Assembly (NCBI GenBank): GCA_947475545.1
Contig: CANJLL010000001.1
Location: 372,001 to 436,000, forward strand
DNA length: 64,000 nucleotides
Reading direction: 5' to 3'
Origin: Chloroflexota bacterium
Lineage (GTDB): Bacteria; Chloroflexota; Limnocylindria; Limnocylindrales; CSP1-4
The position numbers were made by a program, and so were the translations under genes. Shown piece by piece: positions 27,383-34,991 of the stretch; position 1 is the stretch's first letter, and each line of letters starts with the position of its first letter. The notes under the pieces were generated by a model that saw nothing but the letters and a program-made list of their open reading frames with translations, ran no database searches and was not told the DNA's origin.

Positions 27383-28209
27383 CCGCGCGAACGATGGACG
27401 TTGTGGCCGGCATCGACGCGCTCCGGCCGGATCTCGGCCGGGTCTTCTTCGCGGTCGGCGTCTTCGACGGGCTGCATCGGGGCCACCTGTACCTCCTGGA
27501 ACATCTCCTGCGCGCGGCGGCGGTCCACGGGGCCCGCGCCGGCGTGATCACCTTTGATGCCCACCCGGACGAGATCCTCGTCGGCTCGGCGCCCCCGCTC
27601 CTCGTTGACCCGGCGGAGCGGCTCGTTCGCCTGGAGACGGCCGGCGTGGCGGTCACCGTCGTCCAGACCTTCGACGAGGCTCTTCGCAACACGACGTACG
27701 GGGACTTCGTTCGTCGGATTGCCGATCGGGTGGAGCTCGCTGGCTTCCTGATGACCCCCGACGCGGCCTTCGGACACCGACGCGCAGGGACCCCGTCGGC
27801 CCTGGCGGACCTGGGCCGGGAGATGGGCTTCCACGTCGACGTGGTAGCCGTCCTGGGCGGTGACGCCGGCCCCATCCGCAGCTCCGAGATCCGTGCCGCG
27901 ATCTCAGCTGGGGAGATCGATCGCGCCGCCGAGCTCCTGGGTCGTGATGTTGCCCTGGTGGGCCGGGCAGCCGAGGGCAACGATGCGAAGGCCACCGCCC
28001 TCCGCTTTGACTTGCCGATGGCCATGCCGCCCGACGGGGCCTATCGCGTGCTGGTCGAGGTGGCCGGGGAGGACTATCCACTCCGCCGCCGGTTGATCAT
28101 CGAGGGAGCCCAGGCACGCCTGGAGCCCGCGGTGGGGGACCATCCGACGGCCCGCCTGCGGGTCAGGTTGCCCAACTCGCATAGGCCTGCTACCATCCGC
28201 GAGTCATAG
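27379..28209 (+). CDS. ribF: RibF-like FMN adenylyltransferase with degenerate flavokinase half
   Basis: RibF normally phosphorylates riboflavin and adenylates FMN to FAD. The N-terminal nucleotidyltransferase half is recognisable: GVFDGLHRGH near residue 26, TFDAHPDEIL, AAFGHRRAGTPSAL, and IRSSEIRAAISAGEIDRAAELLGR. The C-terminal riboflavin-kinase half is only about 75 aa, and the kinase hallmark (GxGRGRxLGFPTANL-type) cannot be found. At 276 aa it is shorter than the usual 305-315. FAD synthesis is likely; kinase activity is doubtful. Confidence 0.82.
   Translation: MTARTMDVVAGIDALRPDLGRVFFAVGVFDGLHRGHLYLLEHLLRAAAVHGARAGVITFDAHPDEILVGSAPPLLVDPAERLVRLETAGVAVTVVQTFDEALRNTTYGDFVRRIADRVELAGFLMTPDAAFGHRRAGTPSALADLGREMGFHVDVVAVLGGDAGPIRSSEIRAAISAGEIDRAAELLGRDVALVGRAAEGNDAKATALRFDLPMAMPPDGAYRVLVEVAGEDYPLRRRLIIEGAQARLEPAVGDHPTARLRVRLPNSHRPATIRES
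28168..28196 (+). promoter_or_regulatory. Promoter for rpsO inside the end of ribF
   Basis: A -35 TTGCCC (28168-28173) and a -10 TACCAT (28191-28196) preceded by TGC are separated by 17 bases. They lie in the last codons of ribF, 52 bases before the rpsO start, so rpsO can be transcribed separately. Confidence 0.5.
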
Positions 28210-28247
28210 AAGTGCAAAAGTAGCAACAGTTCGTTTCGGAGGACCGA

Positions 28248-28517
28248 GTGCCGCTCGCGCGGGAACAGAAGCAGGAGATCATCACCGGGTTCGCCACAGT
28301 CGAGGGCGATACCGGCTCACCCGAAGTTCAGGTCGCCCTCCTGACGGAGCGCGTCAAGGAACTGACGGATCATCTCCGAAGCTTCCCCAAGGACAACCAT
28401 TCGCGCCGCGGCCTCCTCAAGCTCGTCGGCCAGCGCCGCCGCCTTCTTGCGTACCTGATCAAGAAGGACAATGCGCGCTACCGCGCCGTGATCGCACGGC
28501 TGGGACTTCGCCGCTAG
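28248..28517 (+). CDS. rpsO: 30S ribosomal protein S15
   Basis: Ribosomal protein uS15, 89 aa, binding the central domain of 16S rRNA. Its hallmarks are [45 protein letters not shown] and [12 protein letters not shown]. The GTG start has GGAGGA 6-11 bases upstream. It sits next to pnp, as in most bacteria. Confidence 0.97.
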   Translation: MPLAREQKQEIITGFATVEGDTGSPEVQVALLTERVKELTDHLRSFPKDNHSRRGLLKLVGQRRRLLAYLIKKDNARYRAVIARLGLRR

Positions 28518-28530
28518 GCCGTCCGCTTCA

Positions 28531-28552
28531 GACCCGCGCAGTTGCGCGGGTC
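28531..28552 (+). terminator. Hairpin between rpsO and pnp
   Basis: GACCCGCGCA (28531-28540) pairs perfectly with TGCGCGGGTC (28543-28552), followed by TCTTGCATT, a weak T-rich tail. It may act as a partial terminator or as the RNase III processing stem known in rpsO-pnp leaders of other bacteria. Confidence 0.6.
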
Positions 28553-28637
28553 TCTTGCATTCTGGTCCTGGCCGGTTGGTCTGGCCACCGAGCCGCAGGC
28601 TCGCGTCCTCCGCACGATGCAGGAGGAATAGATTTCC

Positions 28638-31220
28638 GTGTCTCATATCTTCGAGACCACCCTTGGCGGCAAGACGCTGACCATCGAGACCGGGCGCCTC
28701 GCGCGCCTCGCTGGCGGAGCGGTCACGATCCGCTACGGCGACACCATGGTGCTGGGCACCGCCAACCGGTCGGACCCGCGCCCGGGCCTCGACTTCTTCC
28801 CGCTCACCGTCGAGTTCGAGGAGCGGATGTACGCCGCCGGCAAGATTCCCGGCGGCTTCATCAAGCGCGAGGGTCGCGCCTCTGAGGCGGCCACCCTGGC
28901 GGCACGTCTCACGGATCGCCCCCTCCGCCCGCTCTTCCCCGACGGATACAAGGACGACATCCAGCTCGTCATCACAGTCCTGTCCACGGACCAGGAGAAC
29001 GAGCCTGACGTCCTGGGCACGGTCGCGGCCTCTGCGGCGCTGACCATCAGCGAGATCCCGTTCGCGGGCCCTGTCGGCGCTGTGCGCGTCGGCCGGATCA
29101 ACGGCGAGTTCGTCGTGAACCCAACCTTCACAGAGCTCAAGGACTCGGAGCTCGACCTGATCGTCTCCGGGACCCGTGACGCGATCATGATGGTCGAGGC
29201 CGGCGCCAAGCTCCTCCCCGAAGACGTGATGGCCGAGGCCATCCTGTTCGGGCACCGGGCGCTGCAGCCGCTCATCGACATCCAGCTGGAGCTGCAGAAG
29301 GCGGTCGGCAAGGCCAAGATCAAGCCCTTCCTTGAGCCCGGCCCCGGCTCCGTCCTCGCCTTCGCGGACGCGATCAAGTCCGGCGAGGAGCTCGTCGTCA
29401 TCGACGTCGAGACCACCGGCACAGATGCCAAGATGGCTGATCTCGTCGAGATCGCTGCCGTCAGGGTCAAGGGTGGCAAGATCGTCGACCGGTTCGCGAC
29501 GCTCGTGAACCCGGGCCGCGCGATCGTCGGCAACCAGATGCACGGCATCAAGGACGCGGACGTCAAGAAGTCGCCGTCCCCGGCCGAGGCCGCCAAGCAG
29601 GCGCTCAAGTTCATCGGCAGCGCCAAGGTTGTGGGTCACTCAGTCGGCTTCGACCTCGCGTTCCTGGAGGCCGCTGCGGCCGACGGGACCCACTTCGAAG
29701 CGGGCAGCTTCCTCGATACCCTGACCATCGCCCGCGAGGGCTACCCGGATCTCGAGAACTACAAGCTCGAGACGCTGGCCAAGTTCTTCGGCGTGGAGCT
29801 GACCCAGGCGCATCGTGCCGGTCCGGACGCCGAGGCCACGGCCAACCTGCTCATCTGGTTCGCCAACGACCTGCCCGGCCGCATCTCGGCGCTCAAGGAG
29901 GGCCTCTCGGCCTCCTTCCGGGCCAATCGTGACGGCGGCGACGGCAAGGGGATCCAGGACGCCGCGCGCCGCGAGGCCCGCGTCTCCAAGAACCTCTTCA
30001 GCCTGATCCAGAAGAAGACCGCCCGGAAGATGGCCCTCGATGAGGGCGTCCGGATGGACGGCCGCGCAACGACGGAGCTGCGCAAGATCTCCGTGGATGT
30101 CGGTGTCCTGCCGCGCGCCCACGGCTCCGGCCTCTTCACCCGCGGCGAGACGCAGGTCCTGACCATCGCGACCCTGGGTGCCTCCTCGGACGTCCAGCGG
30201 ATCGACACCATCAGCCCCAAGACCGAGAAGTCGTACATTCACCACTACAACTTCCCGCCCTACAGCACCGGCGAGAACCGGCCGATGCGCGGCCCCAGCC
30301 GGCGCGACATCGGGCACGGCAACCTGGCGGAGCGAGCGCTCATCCCCGTGCTCCCGTCGCATGACGAGTTCCCGTATGTGATCCGCCTCGTCAGCGAGTG
30401 CATGTCGTCCAACGGCTCCACGTCGATGGCTTCCACCTGCGGCAGTACCCTCGCCCTGATGGACGCGGGCGTGCCGATCAAGGCCCCGGTTGCCGGCGCG
30501 GCGATGGGCCTGATCAGCGAGCCGGACGGCCGGTTCGTAGTCCTGACCGACATCCTCGGCAAGGAAGACTCCGTCGGTGACATGGACTTCAAGGTGACCG
30601 GCACGCGGGACGGCATCACTGCCCTGCAGATGGACATCAAGGTCCAGGGCATCAACGAGGCGATCATCCGGACCGGGCTCAAGCAGGCGCTCGCCGCCCG
30701 CCTCGAGATCCTGGACAAGATGGTCGGCGTCCTGCCTGAGGCCCGCACCGTGATGAGCGACTTCGCGCCGCGCATCACCACCATCAAGATCAACCCGGAG
30801 AAGATCCGCGAGATCATCGGCAAGGGCGGATCCATGATCCGCAAGATCCAGGAGGAGACCGGTACCGAGATCAACGTCGAGGACGACGGCTCGGTAGAGG
30901 TCGCGGCCGTGTCGGGCGAGAATGCTCGCAAGGCCATCGCCTGGATCGAGAGCCTCACCCGGGAAGTCGAGGTGGGTGCGCTCTACCTGGGCAAGGTCAC
31001 GCGGATCATGGGCTTCGGCTGCTTTGTCGAGATCATCCCCGGCAAGGAAGGGCTCATCCGGATCGGCGAGCTGGCCGATTACCACGTCCCGACCGTCGAG
31101 GACGTGGTCGCGGTGGGCGACGAAGTCATGGTCGTGGTCACCGAGATCGACCGCCAGGGCCGGATCAACCTGTCCCGCAAGGCGGCCATGCAGCGGCACC
31201 TGGCCAAGACCAACGACTGA
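28638..31220 (+). CDS. pnp: Polynucleotide phosphorylase with inserted DEDDh exonuclease domain
   Basis: PNPase degrades RNA 3'-5' by phosphorolysis. RNase PH-1 is at residues about 3-215. RNase PH-2 is at about 475-690, with the conserved [13 protein letters not shown] (D650). The KH domain has the GKGG loop at 728-731, and S1 is at about 778-850. At 860 aa it is about 150 longer than usual. Residues about 248-412, replacing the normal helical domain, form a DnaQ-like exonuclease with ExoI VIDVETTG (D256, E258), Exo[14 protein letters not shown] (D339) and ExoIII HRAGPD (H392, D397), all five catalytic residues intact. The reading frame is continuous. The GTG start has AGGAGGA at 28621-28627. 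Confidence 0.95.
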   Translation: MSHIFETTLGGKTLTIETGRLARLAGGAVTIRYGDTMVLGTANRSDPRPGLDFFPLTVEFEERMYAAGKIPGGFIKREGRASEAATLAARLTDRPLRPLFPDGYKDDIQLVITVLSTDQENEPDVLGTVAASAALTISEIPFAGPVGAVRVGRINGEFVVNPTFTELKDSELDLIVSGTRDAIMMVEAGAKLLPEDVMAEAILFGHRALQPLIDIQLELQKAVGKAKIKPFLEPGPGSVLAFADAIKSGEELVVIDVETTGTDAKMADLVEIAAVRVKGGKIVDRFATLVNPGRAIVGNQMHGIKDADVKKSPSPAEAAKQALKFIGSAKVVGHSVGFDLAFLEAAAADGTHFEAGSFLDTLTIAREGYPDLENYKLETLAKFFGVELTQAHRAGPDAEATANLLIWFANDLPGRISALKEGLSASFRANRDGGDGKGIQDAARREARVSKNLFSLIQKKTARKMALDEGVRMDGRATTELRKISVDVGVLPRAHGSGLFTRGETQVLTIATLGASSDVQRIDTISPKTEKSYIHHYNFPPYSTGENRPMRGPSRRDIGHGNLAERALIPVLPSHDEFPYVIRLVSECMSSNGSTSMASTCGSTLALMDAGVPIKAPVAGAAMGLISEPDGRFVVLTDILGKEDSVGDMDFKVTGTRDGITALQMDIKVQGINEAIIRTGLKQALAARLEILDKMVGVLPEARTVMSDFAPRITTIKINPEKIREIIGKGGSMIRKIQEETGTEINVEDDGSVEVAAVSGENARKAIAWIESLTREVEVGALYLGKVTRIMGFGCFVEIIPGKEGLIRIGELADYHVPTVEDVVAVGDEVMVVVTEIDRQGRINLSRKAAMQRHLAKTND

Positions 31221-31232
31221 CCTTCAGCCCAG

Positions 31233-31262
31233 CTGGCTTGCCCGCCCACGCGGGTGAGCCAG
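31233..31262 (+). terminator. Hairpin after pnp
   Basis: CTGGCT-TG-CCCGC (31233-31245) pairs with GCGGG-TG-AGCCAG (31250-31262) across the loop CCAC; the two TG steps form G-U pairs, giving a 13-pair stem. No T-run follows. It starts 13 bases after the pnp stop and may end or stabilise the transcript. Confidence 0.45.
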
Positions 31263-31365
31263 CGCAAGGCGCCCGCGAGGACCGGAACGGGCGCACCCGG
31301 TGGTGCGTGAGCGAGGTCCCGCAGCCGGCAACGACGCGATGGCCGCCCCCGTGAGCGGGGACTCC

Positions 31366-31400
31366 GAGCCGCCGGGCAACCGGCGGCTCGCTGCTATACT
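31366..31400 (+). promoter_or_regulatory. asd promoter with overlapping perfect palindrome
   Basis: An extended -10 element TGC-TATACT (31392-31400) lies 46 bases upstream of asd. A perfect 10-bp inverted repeat GAGCCGCCGG / CCGGCGGCTC (31366-31375 and 31380-31389) with a GCAA loop covers the place where a -35 box would be. It could be an operator or, in a read-through transcript, a hairpin with a GNRA-type tetraloop. Confidence 0.5.
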
Positions 31401-31446
31401 CGGCCCGATTTCCGAGCGCCCCCTGACAGCGGAGCCATCACCCCCG

Positions 31447-32514
31447 ATGAACCAGCGCGCCCTTACGGTCGCGGTCGTCGGCGCCACCGGCGTCGTCGGC
31501 CGGACGATGATCCAGGTCCTCGTCGAGAAGCGATTCCCGTTCACCGAGCTCAGGCTGCTGGCCTCCGGCCGGTCCGCCGGGCGCTCCGTGACCGTCGATG
31601 GCAAGACCTATGAGGTGGGGGAGGCGACCCCGGAGGCCTTCGAGGGCGTCGATATCGCGCTCTTCTCCGCGGGTAGCGACGTCAGCCTCGAGCTCGCGCC
31701 AGAGGCCGCCGCACGAGGCTGCACCGTCATCGACAACTCGTCTGCCTGGCGGATGGATCCCGGCAAGCCACTGGTGGTCAGCCAGGTCAATCCGGACGAC
31801 CTGGAGTGGCACGAGGGGATCATCGCCAACCCCAATTGCTCAACCATGCAGCTGGTGCCGGTGCTGATGGCGCTGCGCGACACGGCGGGCCTCAAGCGTG
31901 TCGTGGTGGACACCTACCAGTCCGTCTCCGGTACCGGAGGCGACGCCATCGCCGAGCTGGAGGCCCAGATCCGGGCCCATGCCGCCGGCGAGCCCAAGGT
32001 GGCGCAGGTCTACCCGCACCCCATCGCCTTCAATGCGCTGCCCGAGATCGACGTGTTCCTCGACAACGGGTACACCAAGGAGGAGTGGAAGGTTGTCAGC
32101 GAGAGTCGCAAGATCCTCCACCTCCCGGAGCTGGCGCTGAGCTGCACGGCGGTCCGCGTTCCGGTCTTCATCAGCCACTCTGAAGCGGTCCATGTCGAGA
32201 CGATCGCGCCCATCACTCCCGAGGAGGCCCGGACCGCCTTCGCCAAGGTGCCCGGCGTCGTCGTCCAGGACGACCCCCAGAACCACGTCTACCCGCTCGC
32301 GACCGACGCCGCGGGCAAGGACGAGGTCTTCGTGGGGCGTGTCCGTCAGGATGCCTCGCTTCCCGACAATCGCGGCATCGTCTTCTGGGTGGTCTCCGAC
32401 AACCTGCGCAAGGGCGCCGCTTCCAACGCGGTCGAGGTTGCCGAGGCCCTCGTGGAGCGCGACTGGATCGCGGCGCGCTCGCGCCGGCCGAAGGCGGTCG
32501 GGGCTCCCGCATGA
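31447..32514 (+). CDS. asd: Aspartate-semialdehyde dehydrogenase
   Basis: NADPH-dependent reduction of aspartyl phosphate, the branch point to lysine/diaminopimelate, threonine and methionine. The Rossmann motif VVGATGVVGRTM is at the N-terminus, and the active-site cysteine is in IIANPNCSTMQLVP (near residue 130). YQSVSGTGG, RVPVFISHSEAVHVE follow. The ATG at 31447 gives 355 aa; the frame is open further upstream across the promoter. It overlaps the next gene by 4 bases. Confidence 0.95.
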   Translation: MNQRALTVAVVGATGVVGRTMIQVLVEKRFPFTELRLLASGRSAGRSVTVDGKTYEVGEATPEAFEGVDIALFSAGSDVSLELAPEAAARGCTVIDNSSAWRMDPGKPLVVSQVNPDDLEWHEGIIANPNCSTMQLVPVLMALRDTAGLKRVVVDTYQSVSGTGGDAIAELEAQIRAHAAGEPKVAQVYPHPIAFNALPEIDVFLDNGYTKEEWKVVSESRKILHLPELALSCTAVRVPVFISHSEAVHVETIAPITPEEARTAFAKVPGVVVQDDPQNHVYPLATDAAGKDEVFVGRVRQDASLPDNRGIVFWVVSDNLRKGAASNAVEVAEALVERDWIAARSRRPKAVGAPA

Positions 32515-33293
32515 CCGAAACCGAGCGCCAGGCGGCGCTCGAGGCCATCGCCGGCGAGGTGGCTGCCTGCACCGGCTGCCGGCTGCACGCCGGTCGGACG
32601 CGTGCCGTCCCCGGCGAGGGGAGCGCATCCTCGGAGGTCGTCTTCGTGGGCGAGGGTCCGGGAGAGCAGGAGGACCGGCAGGGGCGGCCCTTCGTGGGCG
32701 CCTCGGGACGGTTGCTTGGCGACCTGATCGGATCGCTGGGCTGGGGTCGACCGGATGTCTTCATCACCAACGTCGTGAAGTGTCGGCCCCCCGGCAACCG
32801 CGACCCGGAACCCGACGAGATCGCCGCCTGCTCTCCGTACCTCCGCCGGCAGCTTGAAGCCCTGGACCCATCGGTAGTGGTGACGGTCGGCAAGCACTCC
32901 CTCAACGCATTCCGGCCCGGCGAGCGGATTGGACGGGTCCACGGGACCACCACGCCCGCCGATCCTGCGACCGGAGCTGGCAACGCGCTCGTCTTCTCGA
33001 TGTACCACCCGGCCTTTGCCCTCTACCAGGGCTCCAACCGCAAGACGTTGTTCGAAGACATGACCGGCCTCCCGGGCGCGCTCGTTGCGGCCCGGGCTCG
33101 TCGCAGTCCGGGGGATCCCGCGCCTGCGACGCTCGCAGGATCCGTCCCGCGGGGCGACCTCGCCGGGACGCCCGTCACACCTCCGGCGTCCATCGCTTCC
33201 GTCACGCCGCTGGCGTCGACCGGAGGCATCGACCGCCTGCCATCGCCGGCGTCGCAGGCTCCCGAGCCGGGCGACCAGCTCACCCTCTTCTGA
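32511..33293 (+). CDS. Family-4 uracil-DNA glycosylase (iron-sulfur)
   Basis: Type-4 UDG removes uracil from DNA. The four cluster cysteines are C20 and C23 (CTGC), C91 (NVVKC) and C107 (AAC). The catalytic segments GEGPGEQEDRQGRPFVGASGRLL and YHPAFALY are present. The conserved domain ends near residue 190. The remaining 70 residues are a Pro/Ala/Ser-rich linker ending exactly in QLTLF (256-260), which matches the beta-clamp-binding pentapeptide consensus. The length is 260 aa. Confidence 0.92.
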   Translation: MTETERQAALEAIAGEVAACTGCRLHAGRTRAVPGEGSASSEVVFVGEGPGEQEDRQGRPFVGASGRLLGDLIGSLGWGRPDVFITNVVKCRPPGNRDPEPDEIAACSPYLRRQLEALDPSVVVTVGKHSLNAFRPGERIGRVHGTTTPADPATGAGNALVFSMYHPAFALYQGSNRKTLFEDMTGLPGALVAARARRSPGDPAPATLAGSVPRGDLAGTPVTPPASIASVTPLASTGGIDRLPSPASQAPEPGDQLTLF

Positions 33294-33320
33294 AACCCAT
33301 CATCACAGCGGGGCCACACC

Positions 33321-34988
33321 ATGCCTGATCCGAGCAAGCCGCTCCGCATCATCCCGCTCGGCGGGGTGGGCGAGATCGGCAAGAACATGTACGTGTTCGA
33401 GTACGGCGACGACATTGTCGTCATCGACTGCGGACTGATGTTCCCGGACGAGGAGATGTTCGGGATTGACATCGTCATCCCCGACATCACCTATCTCAAG
33501 GAGCGGCGCGCCAACGTACGCGCGTTCCTGATCACGCACGCCCACGAGGACCACGTCGGCGCGCTCCCGTACGTCCTCCCGGAGTTCCCGGGCGTGCCGG
33601 TCTATGCCTCCACCCTGGCGCGCGGCCTGCTTGGCAACAAGATCAAGGAGCACCGTCTCCACAACAATCCGCTGCGCGCGCTGGACCCGGGCGACGTCCT
33701 CGAGCTTGGCCCCTTCACGGCACTCCCGTTCCGCGTGGGTCACTCGATCCCGGACGCCATGGGCATCGCCTTGCGGACCCCGGTGGGCACCGTGGTCCAC
33801 ACCGGCGACTTCAAGTTCGACCACACGCCCGTTGACGGGAAGCTGTCCGACTTCCACATCCTGGCCAAGCTCGGTGAGGAGGGCGTGATCGCCCTGCTGT
33901 CCGACTCCACGCGGGCCGAGAACCCCGGCTACACGCCCTCGGAGCGGACCGTGGGCGAGGCGTTCCGCGAGATCATGGAGCCGCTCACCGGGCGCGTCAT
34001 CGTCGCCACCTTCGCGAGCAACATCGCGCGCATCCAGCAGGTTCTCGACGCTGCCGCCCAGTTTGACCGCAAGGTTGCCGTCATCGGCCGGTCGATGGAG
34101 CAGAACTTCAGGATCGCGACCGACCTCGGCTACCTCAAGTACGACCCGGGCCGCATGATCTCCAAGGACAAGATCCGCGAGGTACCGGATGGCAAGCTGG
34201 TGATCGCCACGACCGGCGCCCAGGGCGAGCCCATGGCGGGCCTGGCCCGGATGGCCAACCGGGATCACCGCAACGTCGAGATCCAGCCCGGCGACACCGT
34301 CATCGTCAGCGCGAGCCCCATCCCCGGCAACGAGGAGTCCGTCTCGCGCACGATCGACAACCTGTTCAAGGCCGGCGCGAACGTCCTTTACCACACGATC
34401 AAGCGGGCGCACGTCTCCGGGCACGGCAGCCAGGAGGAGCTCAAGCTGATGCTTGGCCTCACCCGGCCGCGCTACTTCATCCCGATGCACGGCGAGTTCC
34501 GGATGCAGGTCCAGCATGGCCGCCTGGCCATCGAGACGGGCGTGCTGCCGGAGAACGTGTTCATCATCGAGAACGGCCAGCCGATCGAGATCCTGCCCGA
34601 TGGCTCCGCCCGCCGCGGCACCCCGGTCACGGCCGGCTACGTCTACGTGGACGGCTTGTCCGTCGGTGAGGTCGGGGACGTTGTGCTGCGTGACCGGCGT
34701 GCCCTCGCCAACGACGGCATCTTCATGGTCGTCGTGACCGTGGACAAGCAGACCGGCAACATCATCGGCCGCCCGGAGGTCATCACCCGCGGGTTTGTTC
34801 ACCTCAACGAGAAGGACCCGATCATGGTGGAGGCCATCGACCGCGTGATGGCCAGTATCGAGAACCCGGGCGACCACATCAGCGAGATCGCCCTGCTCAA
34901 GGTCCAGATCAAGGACGGCGTCTCGCGCTACCTGTACGAGCAGACCAAGCGACGGCCGATGGTCTTCCCGGTGGTCGTCGAGGTCTAG
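33321..34988 (+). CDS. rnj: Ribonuclease J
   Basis: Metallo-beta-lactamase/beta-CASP exo- and endoribonuclease for 5'-end mRNA decay and rRNA maturation. Zinc ligands H73, H75, D77 and H78 are in HAHEDHVG. VVHTGDFKFDHTP, the LLSDSTRAENPGYTPSE segment, ATFASNIARIQQV and HVSGHGSQEELKLML (beta-CASP motifs) are intact. At 555 aa the C-terminal domain is standard. It sits 28 bases after the UDG gene. Confidence 0.96.
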   Translation: MPDPSKPLRIIPLGGVGEIGKNMYVFEYGDDIVVIDCGLMFPDEEMFGIDIVIPDITYLKERRANVRAFLITHAHEDHVGALPYVLPEFPGVPVYASTLARGLLGNKIKEHRLHNNPLRALDPGDVLELGPFTALPFRVGHSIPDAMGIALRTPVGTVVHTGDFKFDHTPVDGKLSDFHILAKLGEEGVIALLSDSTRAENPGYTPSERTVGEAFREIMEPLTGRVIVATFASNIARIQQVLDAAAQFDRKVAVIGRSMEQNFRIATDLGYLKYDPGRMISKDKIREVPDGKLVIATTGAQGEPMAGLARMANRDHRNVEIQPGDTVIVSASPIPGNEESVSRTIDNLFKAGANVLYHTIKRAHVSGHGSQEELKLMLGLTRPRYFIPMHGEFRMQVQHGRLAIETGVLPENVFIIENGQPIEILPDGSARRGTPVTAGYVYVDGLSVGEVGDVVLRDRRALANDGIFMVVVTVDKQTGNIIGRPEVITRGFVHLNEKDPIMVEAIDRVMASIENPGDHISEIALLKVQIKDGVSRYLYEQTKRRPMVFPVVVEV

Positions 34989-34991
34989 CGC

